Shown piece by piece: positions 1-14,000 of a DNA stretch of 64,000 bases. This DNA is from Oreocharis arfaki (lineage: Eukaryota > Chordata > Aves > Passeriformes > Paramythiidae). Within the stretch, counting starts at the first letter, position 1. Every line of letters starts with the position of its first letter. The DNA lies in contig VZRR01007616.1 of assembly GCA_013398015.1 (NCBI GenBank), positions 124,327-188,326 on the forward strand, in the 5' to 3' direction. The notes below the pieces were generated by a model. The model was not told the origin of the DNA. It did no database searches and saw only the letters and a program-made list of their open reading frames with translations. Position numbers and translations under genes: made by a program.

Positions 1-2896
1 CCCGGGGACACGTGAGGCCTCAGATGAACAACTATTTCTAGATCATGGCACTAGAATTTCAGAAGATACAAACAAATTGGAGAGAGTAGAGGAACTGATT
101 AAAAACAAGATACTAGGAGGTTTACAGAAAGCAGTAAATGAATCCAACTTCAAAGTCTGTGATTAAGCAAAGGAGCACAAAATAAGAGTCTTCAATCACC
201 ATACAATACTGACAATGATCAGTAGTTCTGTTTCCTCTACCTGTTAGAGAAGCTAACTTCATTTACGGCAAAGATGGTTTAGATTAGGCATTAGGAAATC
301 TTTCAGGACACAATTATACACTGGAACATACACTGGAATTTTCATCACCCTAAGCTTTCAAGAAAGGATTACACAAAAATCTCCTGGGAAGAGAACAGGA
401 AAACGTAACATCTCAGCACATAGACAGCCAAATGGATCTAATAATTAAGACCATAAAAACAAAGCACTCTAGAAAGGGAGCTCTGATTCAAATGGAGACT
501 CTCTTCTCCAACAAGCAAGAAGAGAGATGCTGTGAGATAGTAACAGCCACTAACAGCTGTAAAATTATTGTGGTAATGCAAACTCCTTTGCAACGAACTG
601 TTCCTCACACCAGCAGTCTGTACGCTTACGGTGGCACGGTGTAGAGCAACATGGCTCAAACTGCCTTCTCTGTCACTGAGCTCTTGGTATAAACTCATTA
701 CAGAATATGGTAGGAAATGGCAACAACATTCTAAGTCCAAAATACACTAGAATTCACTGTCAGAAGTAGTCTGGATCCCTGGAACACTCATTACCAAAAC
801 ATATGGCACAGCTGATCACAACTGCGATCAGTTTCACGGAACAACAGAAAAAAAAAGAAAAATGCCATTTGTTTAATCTAATTTTTCTAACTTAATTCTA
901 AATTAAATTCAAATTCCCTACTTAATTACTACTATTCTTTAAAAATTTAGAAGATTTTTTGGGAATGAGGTGTGAATTATTTATGCTTCTAGTATCTACA
1001 CAGCTCCTGGTAAAAGCAAACCACTTTCCCAGCTGCAAAAAACCCAAGCGTATTTAGAAAGCAAATTCCAAGCTTAAGGTGTTTGGTAGGCATAAGGAAG
1101 AAAGCAGTGGTGAGGGGGGATTGACACCTTTTGCTAAGATTAAAAACTGGGATTATATTCATTCTTTGCAGATGAGACAGATCTATTTTACAGGCTGCCT
1201 TATAATAAGAAACTTGTTTATGTTGAAGTATAGTATCATTACAAGAAATAACTCACAAGATATTCACCAATTCTGACTCCAAACAGCATATGAAGTTAAT
1301 TGTTATACTTTATCATTGTAATAATTTTAAAAAGCAACTCTAAATTACTTAGCTAAAATAAAAATCAACTGTATACACATATAAAATTTACATTTGATGT
1401 GCAACTTTAATAAACTAGCGAATGTCAGGCAGGAAAAAAATTAGAAGATTGCTAATAATTGAAGTTGTTACAGAAACCCATTTGAGTCTAGAGCCAAACC
1501 CATTTAAGTCAGTTGAAATAACACAGTTGAAATACATGAGATTTAGATCAGATGTTTTGAATTGTCCTAAGAAAGCAAGTAAATTACCATGTTTTCCATA
1601 GTAGTTTTCTTCATCTCTATCCATGTTACTGTGCTTGGATCAGTTGAGCAAGCTGCCTGTGTGAGATACTGACTGTGTACTTCCGTGTTGCTAGCTAGCA
1701 CACCTTCCCCAGCAAGCAGAGATACACAAAAATACTATTTAAATAGATTTAAAAATAAAGCTGATTGTCAGGGACTTCTCCAACCAGAAGAGAAATTCAC
1801 AAAGTAGGCAGGCATTTCTGTGAATAGAAAGTAATCACTCAGTGCCTTGGCCACCTACCCAAGCCAGTCTGAACAAAGAGAAATTACTCTTATCAGCTTG
1901 TATTAACCTACACTGTATACACAGAAAAGGAAACGGCTGCACCTGAATACCATTTGTGAAACAAACATATGGAAGTCAATACAACTGACAAAAATCCTGA
2001 TGATTTGCTAACTGAAAATAAGGTACGACACTGTTGGCTACATTTTTTGTAGCCTATGCTATTGTGACAGTAAATAGTCTTTACATGCAACAGGTGGCCA
2101 CATCTTTCCTCCTCTATACATATGACTAGCACCCCAAAGTTCAAGTCATGCAAGTCTAAAATGTTAACTGTCTGCTGTATACCAAATTTCCAATCCTGTC
2201 AAGTGGAAATCTATCTGCAGAACTAGAATAATTTACTAATTTATTTCCTTACTAAAATGTACTTTTTGTATTTCTGCACAGCGCAAAAGTGCAGAACAGA
2301 AGAGGTAGTGCTAGAAGGTCTCAGCATTGTTACATTGATACTGTAACGTTTTTATCGTGAAACAAAGTACAAGGCATTATCCTCGATATGTGAAGCCGAA
2401 AGCCTGAGGCAATCTCCCCTTTGAAGCCACAAAGGAACAGAATCTACATGTGGTGATCCTTACCGGAATGAAATTTGCATTCTCTGTGGAATATGATTAA
2501 AACACCAATTACAGAATTCTGCAATGAGAAATGTGCACACTTCGTATACGCACTCCTACGATAATGTACAAGATGGGGCTGAACTACATGCTGGAGTGAC
2601 AAAAACAACATTTTTAAGTCAGCCCTGTCACTGCATAGTACACAGTGACAAAGAAGAATCCCATGTGACAGTTAACCAATGATGCCTGTGATACGAAGTC
2701 ACATCCCATTTTGCTTTCACAGAACTTAGCAGCAATGTTCTAATGTTTACCAAATGAGAGATTTAGTATAACCAGTATCAGGCAACCAAGGTAAAAGTAA
2801 CATGCTGACGATGTAGGCTGATCTCCCGCAAAACATTAACTGCTGACTGAACTCTCATACTTAACTACCTCCAAAGACTTCCTGTCATTCTCAGGC

Positions 2897-2918
2897 AAAA
2901 AAAAAAAAAAAAAAAAAA
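2897..2918. repeat. Poly(A) tract, 22 bases
   Basis: An uninterrupted run of 22 A. I see no target-site duplication or adjacent SINE/LINE body, so it is only called as a homopolymer. Confidence 0.9.
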
Positions 2919-5900
2919 GAAATGCAGCGAGGCCAAATGACTGATTTTACTGTGCTCTCACTCAAGTTTGCACCTCTCTGAAAGACTGCTTCACTAAATC
3001 TCAATATAGTAAAGGAACAGAAGGTGCTGAACAGACAGTACTAAGCAAAAAGGCACAGTAACTAACATGCATTTGGTCAGCAATATACTACCCAACTCCA
3101 ATAAAAGTTAGCTTAGTATTAGTATCTTCGGGTTTTTCCCTGGTGTTTGGTCAACAACGTGCCAGTGACTAGAATAGGTACAGCTTTTTAAGAGAATAGT
3201 GTTTTTATTAGCAAGCCGTTGGAGCTGCATGCGTAGGCGCTGCTCCCCTCTACTGGAGCACATCGGTCAGTTCAAGTAATTCAAAGTACTGATAGAAAAG
3301 GCCTCAGCAACAGTAATGCCTCCCTGTACTCAAGTTGTTAATTGAATGCTCAAAGATGCAAGTGCACAAGACAACGAATTAGGCTGCTAACAAATGCACA
3401 GGGTGTAGCAGGACTGAAAGGGGTTCATCCCAGTTACGTTTCTCTAAAAAATCACATTAAGATTTTGATACTTCTGCCCATCTATTCTGGCTAGGATTAT
3501 AAAAAAAACCCCAATACAAGTTCCTGCACAACTGATCTATCCCTTTCAGAAGCAGAAACTTCTTGAACATATATAAAAGCCTAACCTTCTCAAGGTTTAC
3601 AGTCCAATTTTGCAATGAATCCAAATAAATGTTTGAAATGTACTGCTGATTAGTGGTAGTCAATTTAATTTTACTTCAAAGATTTTTTAGGCAAACTTAA
3701 GATACATTTTAAGCCACATGTAACATTCCTTATGCGGACACAACCTAATAATCCTAGTAATGTAAAATAATACATTATTACTGTAAGACACAAATGTGTT
3801 GAAGCAGTCTACTAAGTCAAAAGGTTGACATTAATATAAAAACAACTCTTTCAGTAAGTCTTGTACCTGGTTTACCAGTACACTAGGTTTTTTTTTCCTC
3901 TTTGAAAGATTCAGGTATAACTTATTTAAGATCATGCCCACATAAATTGCAACTATAACAAAAGCACACTTATGATTGCTCTCCTTTGTAATAAATCATA
4001 CTAAATGGTAGCTCCCTTTGAAATATCTTTTATGTGCCAACATAAGTCTTTCTGGACTGCCATTTTACTATTGATACTGGCTCATGATTTGCAAAAGATG
4101 GAAGGGTGAAGAGGGAAGAGGAGTGATAGATAAGACAAATAAGTTACCTCATCACTTAAGTGTCCCTTTCTTTACACAGCTGCAAGAACACAGATCTTAA
4201 CGTGCAAGTCAGTTTCCACCTACACTTAGTCCAAGTTTCAAAAGTGACTGTCACGGACTTACAGTGAAGCTGAGGGCATTCAGCAATACTCACAGACCAA
4301 GTGCTACTGCTGCAAGTCTTACCAAAGGACAGAACAAAGGAAGAGGAGGTAAAAAACACAAACAGTGAAAGGCAAGGTCAAGCAGACCAAACTACTAAGT
4401 ACTGTTTCGTTTTACCCATCATTCAGACTCCTTTGCTTCCCAAGCAATCCAGGTCATACGCACTACATAAAGAGAATTGCCCAGGAATCCTGAGGTTAGT
4501 GACAGTTCAGTGGAAAAGGCTCACCATTTTTCTACTGTGGTTAAAAAACCCTAAACTGAACTCTAAGAATGAAATTATTATCACTGCATTCTTCTAATTA
4601 GTCACATCTTTGAAGAAATATGATATACTCCATGTCATAGCCACAGGACAAAGTGAACAACAACACATCATACTCCCAGATGACTATCAGTCCAAAGACT
4701 GCAATACTTTTCCCTGATAGTGGCTGTACAATTAACATGCTGTCCACGTTCAGTTAACATTAGACAAAACATCACCAGCATGATATAATCAAATGTCAAA
4801 GGTCCACACCTAACATTCTCCTAATATTAGTGATAGCACAGGCTATTAGGCAGGTACTGAAATACACCAGTTGTCAAACAATTACCCTCAGAAAGGGGAC
4901 TGAAAATGCATACAGTTAATGTACTACAAGCAAATTATCGCTGAATTGCAATTCTGCCATGTGATCAAAACCACCAATATCTAGTGGAAGTTTTACAGTT
5001 CTCTGAACAACAAACAAAACGTTCCCAGCAGTTTGGGTCACGTACAGAGCTTCACTACTGTTTCCATTTCAATGCATTTATTAGCTGCTCCCCCAAATTC
5101 CTCTTTGGAGCTGAATTTGTCTGTGCTTTTTTTCCCAGCTTCCATTTCTTATTCTTGTTCTGGGACTAACACAGCAACGAGTTTCGTGGACTATCCAAGC
5201 AGAGACACAGCTACCAAGATACTTCTGAAATAGTTTGATGTGTGGGAAGAGTACTTCCCTGCAAACTCAACTATTCTACAACACTTTTTTTTCAAAGTGA
5301 GGTTGGGCCCAGGAGACCGGGTGAACTCTAGAACAAAGCAAGTTCTGTTTGTTAGTTATGTTTGATGTAACTGTTTTGGTAAATATTTCCTTTCCTCAAC
5401 ATTCTGATGTATTAATCCAGCTAGAAAGGGCTCTTGGTCTTAAAACTCTCATGCTTTAGAAAAAACAGCATCTAAAATACAGTCTTCGACAATGCTTTGC
5501 CCAGAAAAAGGGATGTTCTGAATAATCAGATGCTTCCTACCCAGGATCAGAAAATGCCAGAGTTTTCTGTTTCTAGGCTGCTTTACTCCAGCTGATCTAG
5601 AATGACAGATGGCAGCTAACGATTTTTTCTCCTAGCAGAGTCTCTAACCCCAAACGCTTTATACCATTACGTATCATTGCAACCTTTTCTAGTTATTCTT
5701 ATGCTGTAAAACGCTGCATGCAGATACCATCCCAAGATCTTTTCTATAAATCATTACAACGGCACTTTAATAATCTCAGAGGGACAGTATTATCTTCAGC
5801 ATCTACTACTAATAACCACAACACAGCACTGTTACTACTGGGAAAAAAAGTGCAACTATACACATTTTTTAGACATAAAAATGCCAGGTGGATGAAACAA

Positions 5901-6451
5901 GAGCTGGATTATTCTGGACTTTGTGTACATCATCTATCTGCCACTATTTTTATTTGTACAAATGCATTCAACTACTTTGAAAGCAAGAGAGCAGTCAGAC
6001 TCACAACCTTATGAATAAACTAGTGTCTAATTCACAAAAGCCATGTTGAAACTGCAGTAATCAGAGCATTAACTGCAACGAATAATTCTGAAGATCTGTC
6101 TTGCTCTGCATACCAGGCCTTTTCTAATGGCTGTGTATTAAACCAAGAATGGCCAATGGTTGCCTGTATTTGTTTAATGAGCTGACTTTTTTTTTGAAAG
6201 CTTGACATCAAAAATCCTAATGTAACATGTTGGTACAATGTCCAGTATAAAATGAACATAGCTATCATGTCTCAAGTTGTTCTATAATTCCAAAATTTTT
6301 CAGTCAGTACTACTTACACATTTCTCAGAATAATAAGATCAGGTTCTATCCCTTCTCTCCCCTCCTCCCCGCATGGCCTTTTTAAACATTTAAAAATGCA
6401 GCTTGCATCCTGAAGACAACGAATGAGGTGTCCAAAGTTTAAAGACAATTA

Positions 6452-6506
6452 CCTCTGTTTTATCTCCTCTTACGATACATTCCTCTGTTTTATCTCCTCT
6501 TACGGT
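6452..6506. repeat. Short tandem duplication, period 30
   Basis: A 23-base unit beginning CCTCTGTTTTATC occurs at 6452 and again at 6482 with no differences, separated by 7 bases. It looks like a recent local duplication. Confidence 0.85.
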
Positions 6507-6712
6507 TTTTCACGTCTCAGAGACTCTGTGCCTGGTGCGCACTACCCTGTTCCTGATGCAGTGCACATGTACTACACTTCCACTGCAGCAGGAAGCACCT
6601 GCTGAGCACACTCAGAAACCGGCGAGGTCACTTTTACAATCAGGACCCCACTTTCACAAGGAACTGTATTCCTCCAGGTAAACATAAGAATTTGAAAATA
6701 ATCTTCACACAA

Positions 6713-7557
6713 TTACAGAATGTACTGAGTTGGAAGGGACCCTCAAGGACCATCGAGTCCCAACACCCAGCCCTACATAGCACCATCCCCATGAGTCATA
6801 TCATGTGCCCAACAGTATTGTCCAAATGCTTCTTGAATTCTGTCAGACTTGGTGCTGTGACTGCTTCCCTGGGGAGCCCATTCCAGTGCCTAACCACCCT
6901 CTGGGAAGAACCTTTTTCTAACAGCCAACCTAAACCTCCCCTAACACAACTTCAGGCCGTTCCCTTGGGTCCTGTCACTGGGCACCAGAGAGAAGAGACC
7001 AGTGTCTGTCCCTCCTCTTCCCCTCACGAGGAAGTTGTAGACTGCAGTGAAGTCTCCCCTCAGTCTCCTCTTCTCCAGGCTGAACAGAACAAGTGACCTC
7101 AGTGGCTCTTCATACGGCTTACCCTCAAGGCTCTTCACCATCTTTCCTGCCCTTCTTTGGATGCTCTCTAAGAGCTTAATATCCTTCTCATACTATGGTG
7201 ACCAAAACTGCATGCAACACTCAAGGTGAGGCCAACTCAGTGCAGAATGGAGTGCTAAAATCCCTTCCCTTAACTGGCTGGCGGTGCTCGGCCTAATGCA
7301 CCCCAGGACCTGGGTGGCCCCCCTGGCTGCCAGGGCACTGCTGACTCATACTTCAACTTTCTGTCAACCAGGACCCCAGGACACTTTCCAAGGCACTGCT
7401 TTCCAGCATGTCATTCCCCAGTCTGTCCATACATCCAGGGCTGCGCATCCTAAGTGCAGAATCTGGCACTTTTCCTTGTCAAACTTCATATGGTTGGTGA
7501 TTGCCCAGTCCTCCAGCTTGTCTTCCGGTTTTTCAGACAACAACAACAAACCCCCCA
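6713..7557 (-). mobile_element. CR1 LINE, 3' part, minus strand
   Basis: The left edge reads GTTGGAAGGGACC followed by a CATCGAGTCC block, which is the reverse complement of the diagnostic CR1 3' end. Rightward come the typical CR1 3' UTR and the end of ORF2 in reverse (lines equivalent to CTCCAGGCTGAACA and CTTTGGATGCTCTC). The element is 5'-truncated, as most avian CR1 copies are, and its frames are broken. Short open frames inside it are not host genes. Confidence 0.93.
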
Positions 7558-8829
7558 TCACTATTATTCCAAAAGTAAATTAGTTTGATACTGAAATCAA
7601 ATGGAAGGTGTAAAATAAGTAAGATAACCTTTAGCTCTAGAACCAGTTATGATTTATTGTTAAGGGGAAAGCAGACTATTAATACCCTTTCACAATTCAT
7701 TTCTGAGACTAAAAAAATTTATACCACTAAAACTTTATAGCACAAGGTTCAAATTCCACAAAATATCTACATCTCGTGGACTCTGACCTTTGATAATTAC
7801 TATAATTTTCTGTAAGATGGACGTTTGGTCCTATCCTATGTGATTAGTTACTCCAAAATGTAGACAATTCATAGATTTTTCACAATTGTCCATTAAGAAC
7901 TAAGAACAAATAATAATTTTAAATTGTCTTTTATTTCCTATTGATTTTTACACTAACAAGTATCCACTAGAAAACAACTACTATAACCTATTTAGAACCT
8001 TCCATTTAAAACTTATGTAGCAAATTTTAAATTTCTTTTAGATGCAAACAGAATACTGGAAGTGGCATTACAAATTATCTTTTCCTTCTACTGAAGTAGA
8101 AGCATTTCAATAAGAACTTTGTAGCATACATCAGTTCAAAACCAGAGAAATTACATGAGAGTATTCTGTAAAAGAAGTATACACTTAAAGTTCTACTTTT
8201 TAAAATAACATTAAGAAATTACAAAAATATTTTAAAATTGTAAGCCAGACATCCTGATTCACTCAAGACAAACTACTGTCTCTCATCCTTTGTTTTTCAA
8301 TAGAATATACAAATATCCACTCCCACAGTCCTTTATTCTGAGGGAAAAGGGGACATAAATCTATAAAGTATGGTCTTAAAAACCAGCACAAAGACTCTGG
8401 AAAAATTGTCTCCAGTAATGAAATGCACAGCTTTCAGAAACTCCTAGCCCTACAGTCTACGAGAATCTGGCATGGGAACCACACCCAGCTATGATGGTTG
8501 ATTACTAGAGAAGACAGAAAACCATTCAGAAAATATCCCTTCATTGCTTGGAAAATTAGTAAAATTTTAATCCGTTTCTTTAACAAGTCCTTAGATGACA
8601 TTATTGTATGACAAGCTGTTGCAACACGTTTTCTGTGGGTGTCATCACCATTCTCCTTGCATTCTGCATCTCAAATAAAACAACTTTTTTGCTTAGAAAG
8701 ACTAAAAATCCAGAAGCAGAGCAAGACATTTTCTGCCCTAGTTCAGGTTTACGCCTCAGGCATCCCCTTTTGGTGCACACCTGAGTGAGAGAAGGGCTAA
8801 TGCCAAGCCCTATGAGCTCTCTGCTCTGC
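7558..8829. other. AT-rich non-coding stretch, nothing recognised
   Basis: No convincing exon, RNA gene or repeat family is visible. The base composition is AT-rich and frames are short. Confidence 0.6.
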
Positions 8830-9240
8830 CCCCGGCCTGGGCTCAGCACGGCCACAGGACGTCCTCCGTCAGCCGTTTAAGGAGAGACTCCGGAGCAGCG
8901 GCGCGACGAAGCCTCGGCCAGGGCCGATCCCCTTCGGAAGCCCCGCCCGAGCCGCAGTTCGGCCGTGCCCTCGCCGGGGACAGCCCAGCCCTCTTCGCTC
9001 TTTTGCCCGAGGCCAGGGAGTCCTCCGACCCTACACAGCCCATGGGGCCCCTGGTCCTGCTCTGCCCTGCCCGCAGCACCGGCCCAGCGCCAGCCCTGCC
9101 TCCCGGCCGCAGGCTACCCCAGCCCCGGGCTCGCTCTGACTTGCTGGCCTTGCTGGGTGCCATCCAACAGGCCGTGCCTGCCAGGCCCTGGCCTGCCAGC
9201 CCAGTCCCGGCACTCGCAGCCCAGCTCCCAAGGCAAACCT
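8830..9240. other. Isolated GC-rich, CpG-containing patch
   Basis: About 400 bases are strongly GC-rich with several CpGs (for example GCGGCGCGACG near 8896) inside an otherwise AT-rich region. Frames on both strands are open for 80-106 codons, as expected from GC-rich DNA with few stops, and none resembles a known protein. It could be a small promoter island or a GC-rich repeat remnant. No splice-linked exon was found beside it. Confidence 0.55.
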
Positions 9241-11035
9241 TGATCTGGCAGCAGGATTGGTTACACAGAGTGTGACTAATGAATTTTTCTCAAAGAACAA
9301 CGTAACAGAAGTTCAAGCATGTTTAACATTAGTAAAACATTTTCTCTCAAAAGAATACCCTCCACAACAACTGAAGGGTTGTTTCACCCAAACATTGCCA
9401 ATAGATCATGTCTGCAGAGCACTGTCTGGTAAATTACACTGCATAAAGCTGCACAATTTAACATAGGACATGTTGATAGTTCAAGGCATTTCCAAAGCTA
9501 GAAAATGTCTTATTTTGCCTTTACAAAGGGCTTTGTTTGAACCAAGCACCCACAGCTACAGCGAAAGTCCCCGTGCCCAGATGCGCGACCAACTTTTGCA
9601 CTCGGTTACTAGTATTCGGTATGATGTTAGAATACAAAAATAAAACCATTCAGATGGGGATTTGGTGAGTCATGACTACTGCTGCTTTAACAGAGGTTAA
9701 AATTTATATCTATTTAACACTGTACATAAGATGCATTATTATGAATGCCCATCTTTCTGTACAGTCTCTGTACAGCACACTGTCTGCTATAATGAACAAA
9801 GCACGAGCTCTCCCTGGTTTTTTCTGAACCATTAGATACGCAGTGACAATTAAGATTTTGTAAGGCTATATAAATTAGATGCAGTATTTTAACAGGCAGG
9901 CACATTTTCATTTATCTTGCCTTCATTTCTGAGACTTCTGCTACTTACTCTAAGATGCGCTCTGTAGTCTTAGCAGTGTTAACAATGGCTCTGTGTCTAG
10001 AACAGTGAATATATTCTTAAAATTATAATACAGGCAGATGTAATTTAAGAATTTGAGCAAATACAGTTGCTTAGAAATGGACAGAAGCCACCCTTTATTC
10101 CAAGTTTTTTCACTTATTAATAAAAACAGACTTCCACTGTATTCTCTGTTTTGTCTTCATTTAAAAAATAGTCTGGAATCAAAAGCTTGACCTTACACAA
10201 AGCCAAATGTGTTCTTAGAAAAAAGGACTGTGACTACTGATGTTTTCTGTTTCTGTACACTTCTAAAGGAACAACATATTATGCTAAGTTGGTCTGCATC
10301 CTTTGAGACAGGTTCTATTCCTAAGACTGTCAGAAATAAATAATCCAGTATTAGTTACAGATTTTTATTCCTCAAAGGAACTTGTCGGCATTTCCAACAT
10401 ACACAATGAGAGATTGTTATATGCTAATGCAGAAAACAATGTCTCCATACATTTCGTTATTAGGTGTTAGAACAACAAAATTTATTTGAATGGTGATCTG
10501 AAAACTGTTTGAATAATTTTGGATGTAAGAGCGCTAAGTCTGAAAAATTTCATGCTAGTATTTCAAAATAATTATTTCGCTAATATTTCAAAATATTAGC
10601 TAGATATCTGTAAAAACTGATACACAGTGACTCCTAAACCTGTACACAGACAGACTTGCAATGCCACTATACCGAGCACTGTGCATTGTGAGAGAAGTCT
10701 TTCTAGGAACGAACCTGTTTCTGCAGAAGCAGGTGTCAAGTTAGTGTCTAAAGCACAGAACTGGCTCAGAATCCACACCTTCCCCCCCACCATTTCAACA
10801 GAAAAATACACAATATCCTCAATGTATAAGACTAGGTTTATCATAACTAGTTTGCAGATTTTCCAGTTTGTGATGGGTAACCTAACCCTAATTTGGAACT
10901 TGTCTTCTATTGCTGTATCAATTTAGAACAAAACAACTGAAAAGTATAATCCTAGATGTAAATCCACAAGACACGGAGGCATAAATAACAGTCCTGAATG
11001 CTCAGTCTAGACTGAAATTATTACAGGACTAAAAC

Positions 11036-11068
11036 CTATATAATATATATATATAATGATATATATGA
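11036..11068. repeat. AT-rich dinucleotide tract
   Basis: Imperfect TA dinucleotide repeat, interrupted by single-base changes. Confidence 0.75.
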
Positions 11069-14000
11069 ATCATTAGATGTGCATCAGCTATATGTGAACA
11101 TATAGCTGGGAACATTTCTGTAATTCTTCTTGTTGTTCAAAAGAAAGGGTACTCAGTGATAACCCAGCCTAATATCTGCTTCATTATAGGAATGGGCCAT
11201 AGACTTTGGTAGCATCGTAAAAAGTATTCAGGATCTAAAAGCTGGGCATTTGGTTAAACGCAGATGCTGGATCATACCCTCGCTGTTTTCTAAGACAGAA
11301 GAGATAATCTTACAGACTTTGCCGCAGCTCCAGAATATGACACACTTGTTATACATAAATGATGTGAACAGTGTATTCCAGCTGCTGGAGGGAGAGGGAG
11401 GAAGGAAGGAGAAAATCTCAGCCCACTGTAGATGTAAACATTTAATGTGAATGTTTAACACATGAATATTTAACAGACTGATAAGTAACTTGTGTAGAAG
11501 AAACATCTCAAAGACAAATCAAAACCAGACCAAAACAGGAGACAAAATATGATTTGGGAGATTTAGGGAGATTCTCAGAACACGTATTAATCTGAGCAAC
11601 ACCAAGAAAGCTTTTAGAGAGCTGTGAAAAATATGAGAAGATGGAAGCCATACGAATAAGAATTTGGTTTACTCTGATGAAAGAACAGAAAATTCCTTCC
11701 CAGTCTCAGAAGTAGAACAAGTCTCACCTCCTTACAGAAAGTCACAAAAACCTAGTATTTTACAGTCCTAGACTCAGCTTTATGCACTGCAGATATACCT
11801 TAACATTTTGAGATTAACAGTAAGCAGTAAAATCATAATGTATATAGGAACTTGCTGACTGGAAGTTCTGGTGCCATAACTATTTCTGGTTATTTCTCAG
11901 CTAAAAATGCTTAATACCAGGCCAAGATGCCTAAAAGTTAGTCGCTGGTTTAATCTCCAATTTATTCCTGGAAATTGATGTCTTTTATTTGGTAAATATT
12001 AATAATCATGTAAATTGTAACTGGAAACGAGTTTCTGCTCTTATATGAGACGAGGTTGTAATATCCTCTGAAAACTGTGAAATCCTAGTAGCTAGAAGCA
12101 AAGTAAATTTAGAAAATTGACCCTTTAGCATTACAGTTTTATTGCTGAATCAACTCCAGTGCTTTTTTCTTAGGGTTATCTGGCACTGAAAAGTATAGTC
12201 AAGTATTACACTACTAATAAACAACTAATACATTGTTATTATTGCTGTTATTGTTGTTACATATTCCCACTAAAACTGCTTTTTTTAAAGTGGCACACAT
12301 TAACACCCAAGTTACTTACACTTTTCTCTGCAATGTATGAAGCCAGTTGCTAGCACGCAGATACCAAAGAGGTGGACTTTGAAAGCACATAAGCCTAACA
12401 TTCAGCTAGGAAGGTGCTGCTAACATGCTTTGCTACATGGAATTTATAGCAGTAAGGTTTCTGTGGCTAGTAACTCTGCTATTGGTGCCACGAAGAATTC
12501 TACTCTGCCTTTCCCAGTGGTATTCTGAGCGAATACCCTCAGGACACAGGTACTTGGAGCCAGTGCAGGTCACAGCGCTCTTTTTATGGCCTTTAGATAC
12601 TCTGCTTAAATATGACTGAGCCTACAGAATGCATTACCACATGCATTACTTAATCTCATCTCTTGAGACCTTGAGGGAATCGCACATCAACAGAAATGTT
12701 ACAGGTGTGCAGTCTGAATTTGCCTTCTACGGTGAGCCACCACACCATAGTATCCATTCCGATGAACCTCTGGTTGATGCAAACAAAAGGTATTGCAAAA
12801 CTGAAGTGTCAGTGTGTAGAAGGAAGACTTCACAGTGCATGCTTACACCCCACGTTTTCCTTACGTTCTGTTAATCCACTCATCTCTTTAAAGAAAGGAA
12901 AGTGAGAAGAAAGACATTATATCTGTATTCTATTATGCATAAATGCTAAATACATGAATTTATTATCAGCACTCACTAAATATTCGAAATCTCTGGAGAA
13001 GCTAAAACACCCCAAACTATTAACTAGTAATTCTGCAGCAATTATATCTTACCTACTGTTTGTTTCCCTGTGTGTCCGTGAGCATACATATATATGGATT
13101 TTAAATTTTAACTGGAAGGATTTTCTTCACTGTGGCTCTGAAATGCAAGACTTTAACACTCCAGGGTGACACGTGTTCAAGTGTTATTGCATAATAATAC
13201 TTTTTGTCACCTATATTTAGCTAGCAGACTACATACTTCCTTTCCAGTTGAGCAGAAGTGACTGTTCTGCTAAGAGAGCAATCCCTTAGTAATAGGGAGA
13301 TCTTCATGGAATTCTTATGGCTAAAAAATATGCAGAATATGTTCAAGGATTCAAGGACAAGTGCTATTTCCATTACCTGTGACCTCCAATGTTCCAGGTC
13401 CTGTAATCTGTTTCCTTCTGTACTGTCAATGTCCTTCAACCCTCATTTCCTAGTTCACATTTTAAAATAATTCTCCATCCTGAATCCCAAATTATTCTCC
13501 CTTCTCTTCCTAACCACATTTTTATTGCCATTCTACTGCCATATATGAAACAGGACTGCTCCTGAATGACTGGTTTCCATTCTGTTCACCCTTAGAGATA
13601 AAAATGTTTTATACATTTTTTATGTGGAGAGCTGGTCCAAAATCAAAAGGCTACCTAAGAAGGTACGTAAAGACCAAATAAAGGGACTACTCTATACTAA
13701 ATCTGCTTTCTATACCTTAGCATGCATAGCACTAATTAAATATCTCAGTGAGCAGTAGCATTTGTGTAGTCTCCTCTGAACTGGTGTCATTTACACTGCA
13801 TCATCAAAACCAAAAGCAGCTCTTCATGTCCCCCGAAATATTTTGCCAGTCAAGACTCAATCTGTTTGGAAGCCTATCATAGGAAATAACTGTGAAGAGT
13901 GAAATCAACATTCCAACAGTATTGTAAATTATGTAAGGCAACCAGAAACTAATTCGAAAAGATAGAGATGTTTTGTAGAAACAACCCCATGTTGACAGAG

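Larger units (their letters stand above)
1..6712. other. AT-rich non-coding stretch, no gene seen
   Basis: Open frames on both strands are short (about 100 residues or less) and none resembles a known protein family. There is a 22-base A run at 2897-2918 and a short tandem duplication listed separately. If the CpG island at 26.5-27.9 kb is the start of a minus-strand gene, this could be intron sequence, but nothing here shows it. Confidence 0.6.

Noticed and set aside
6692..7583. Open frames of 60-134 codons
   Set aside because: All lie in the reverse-oriented CR1 element and do not code for host protein.
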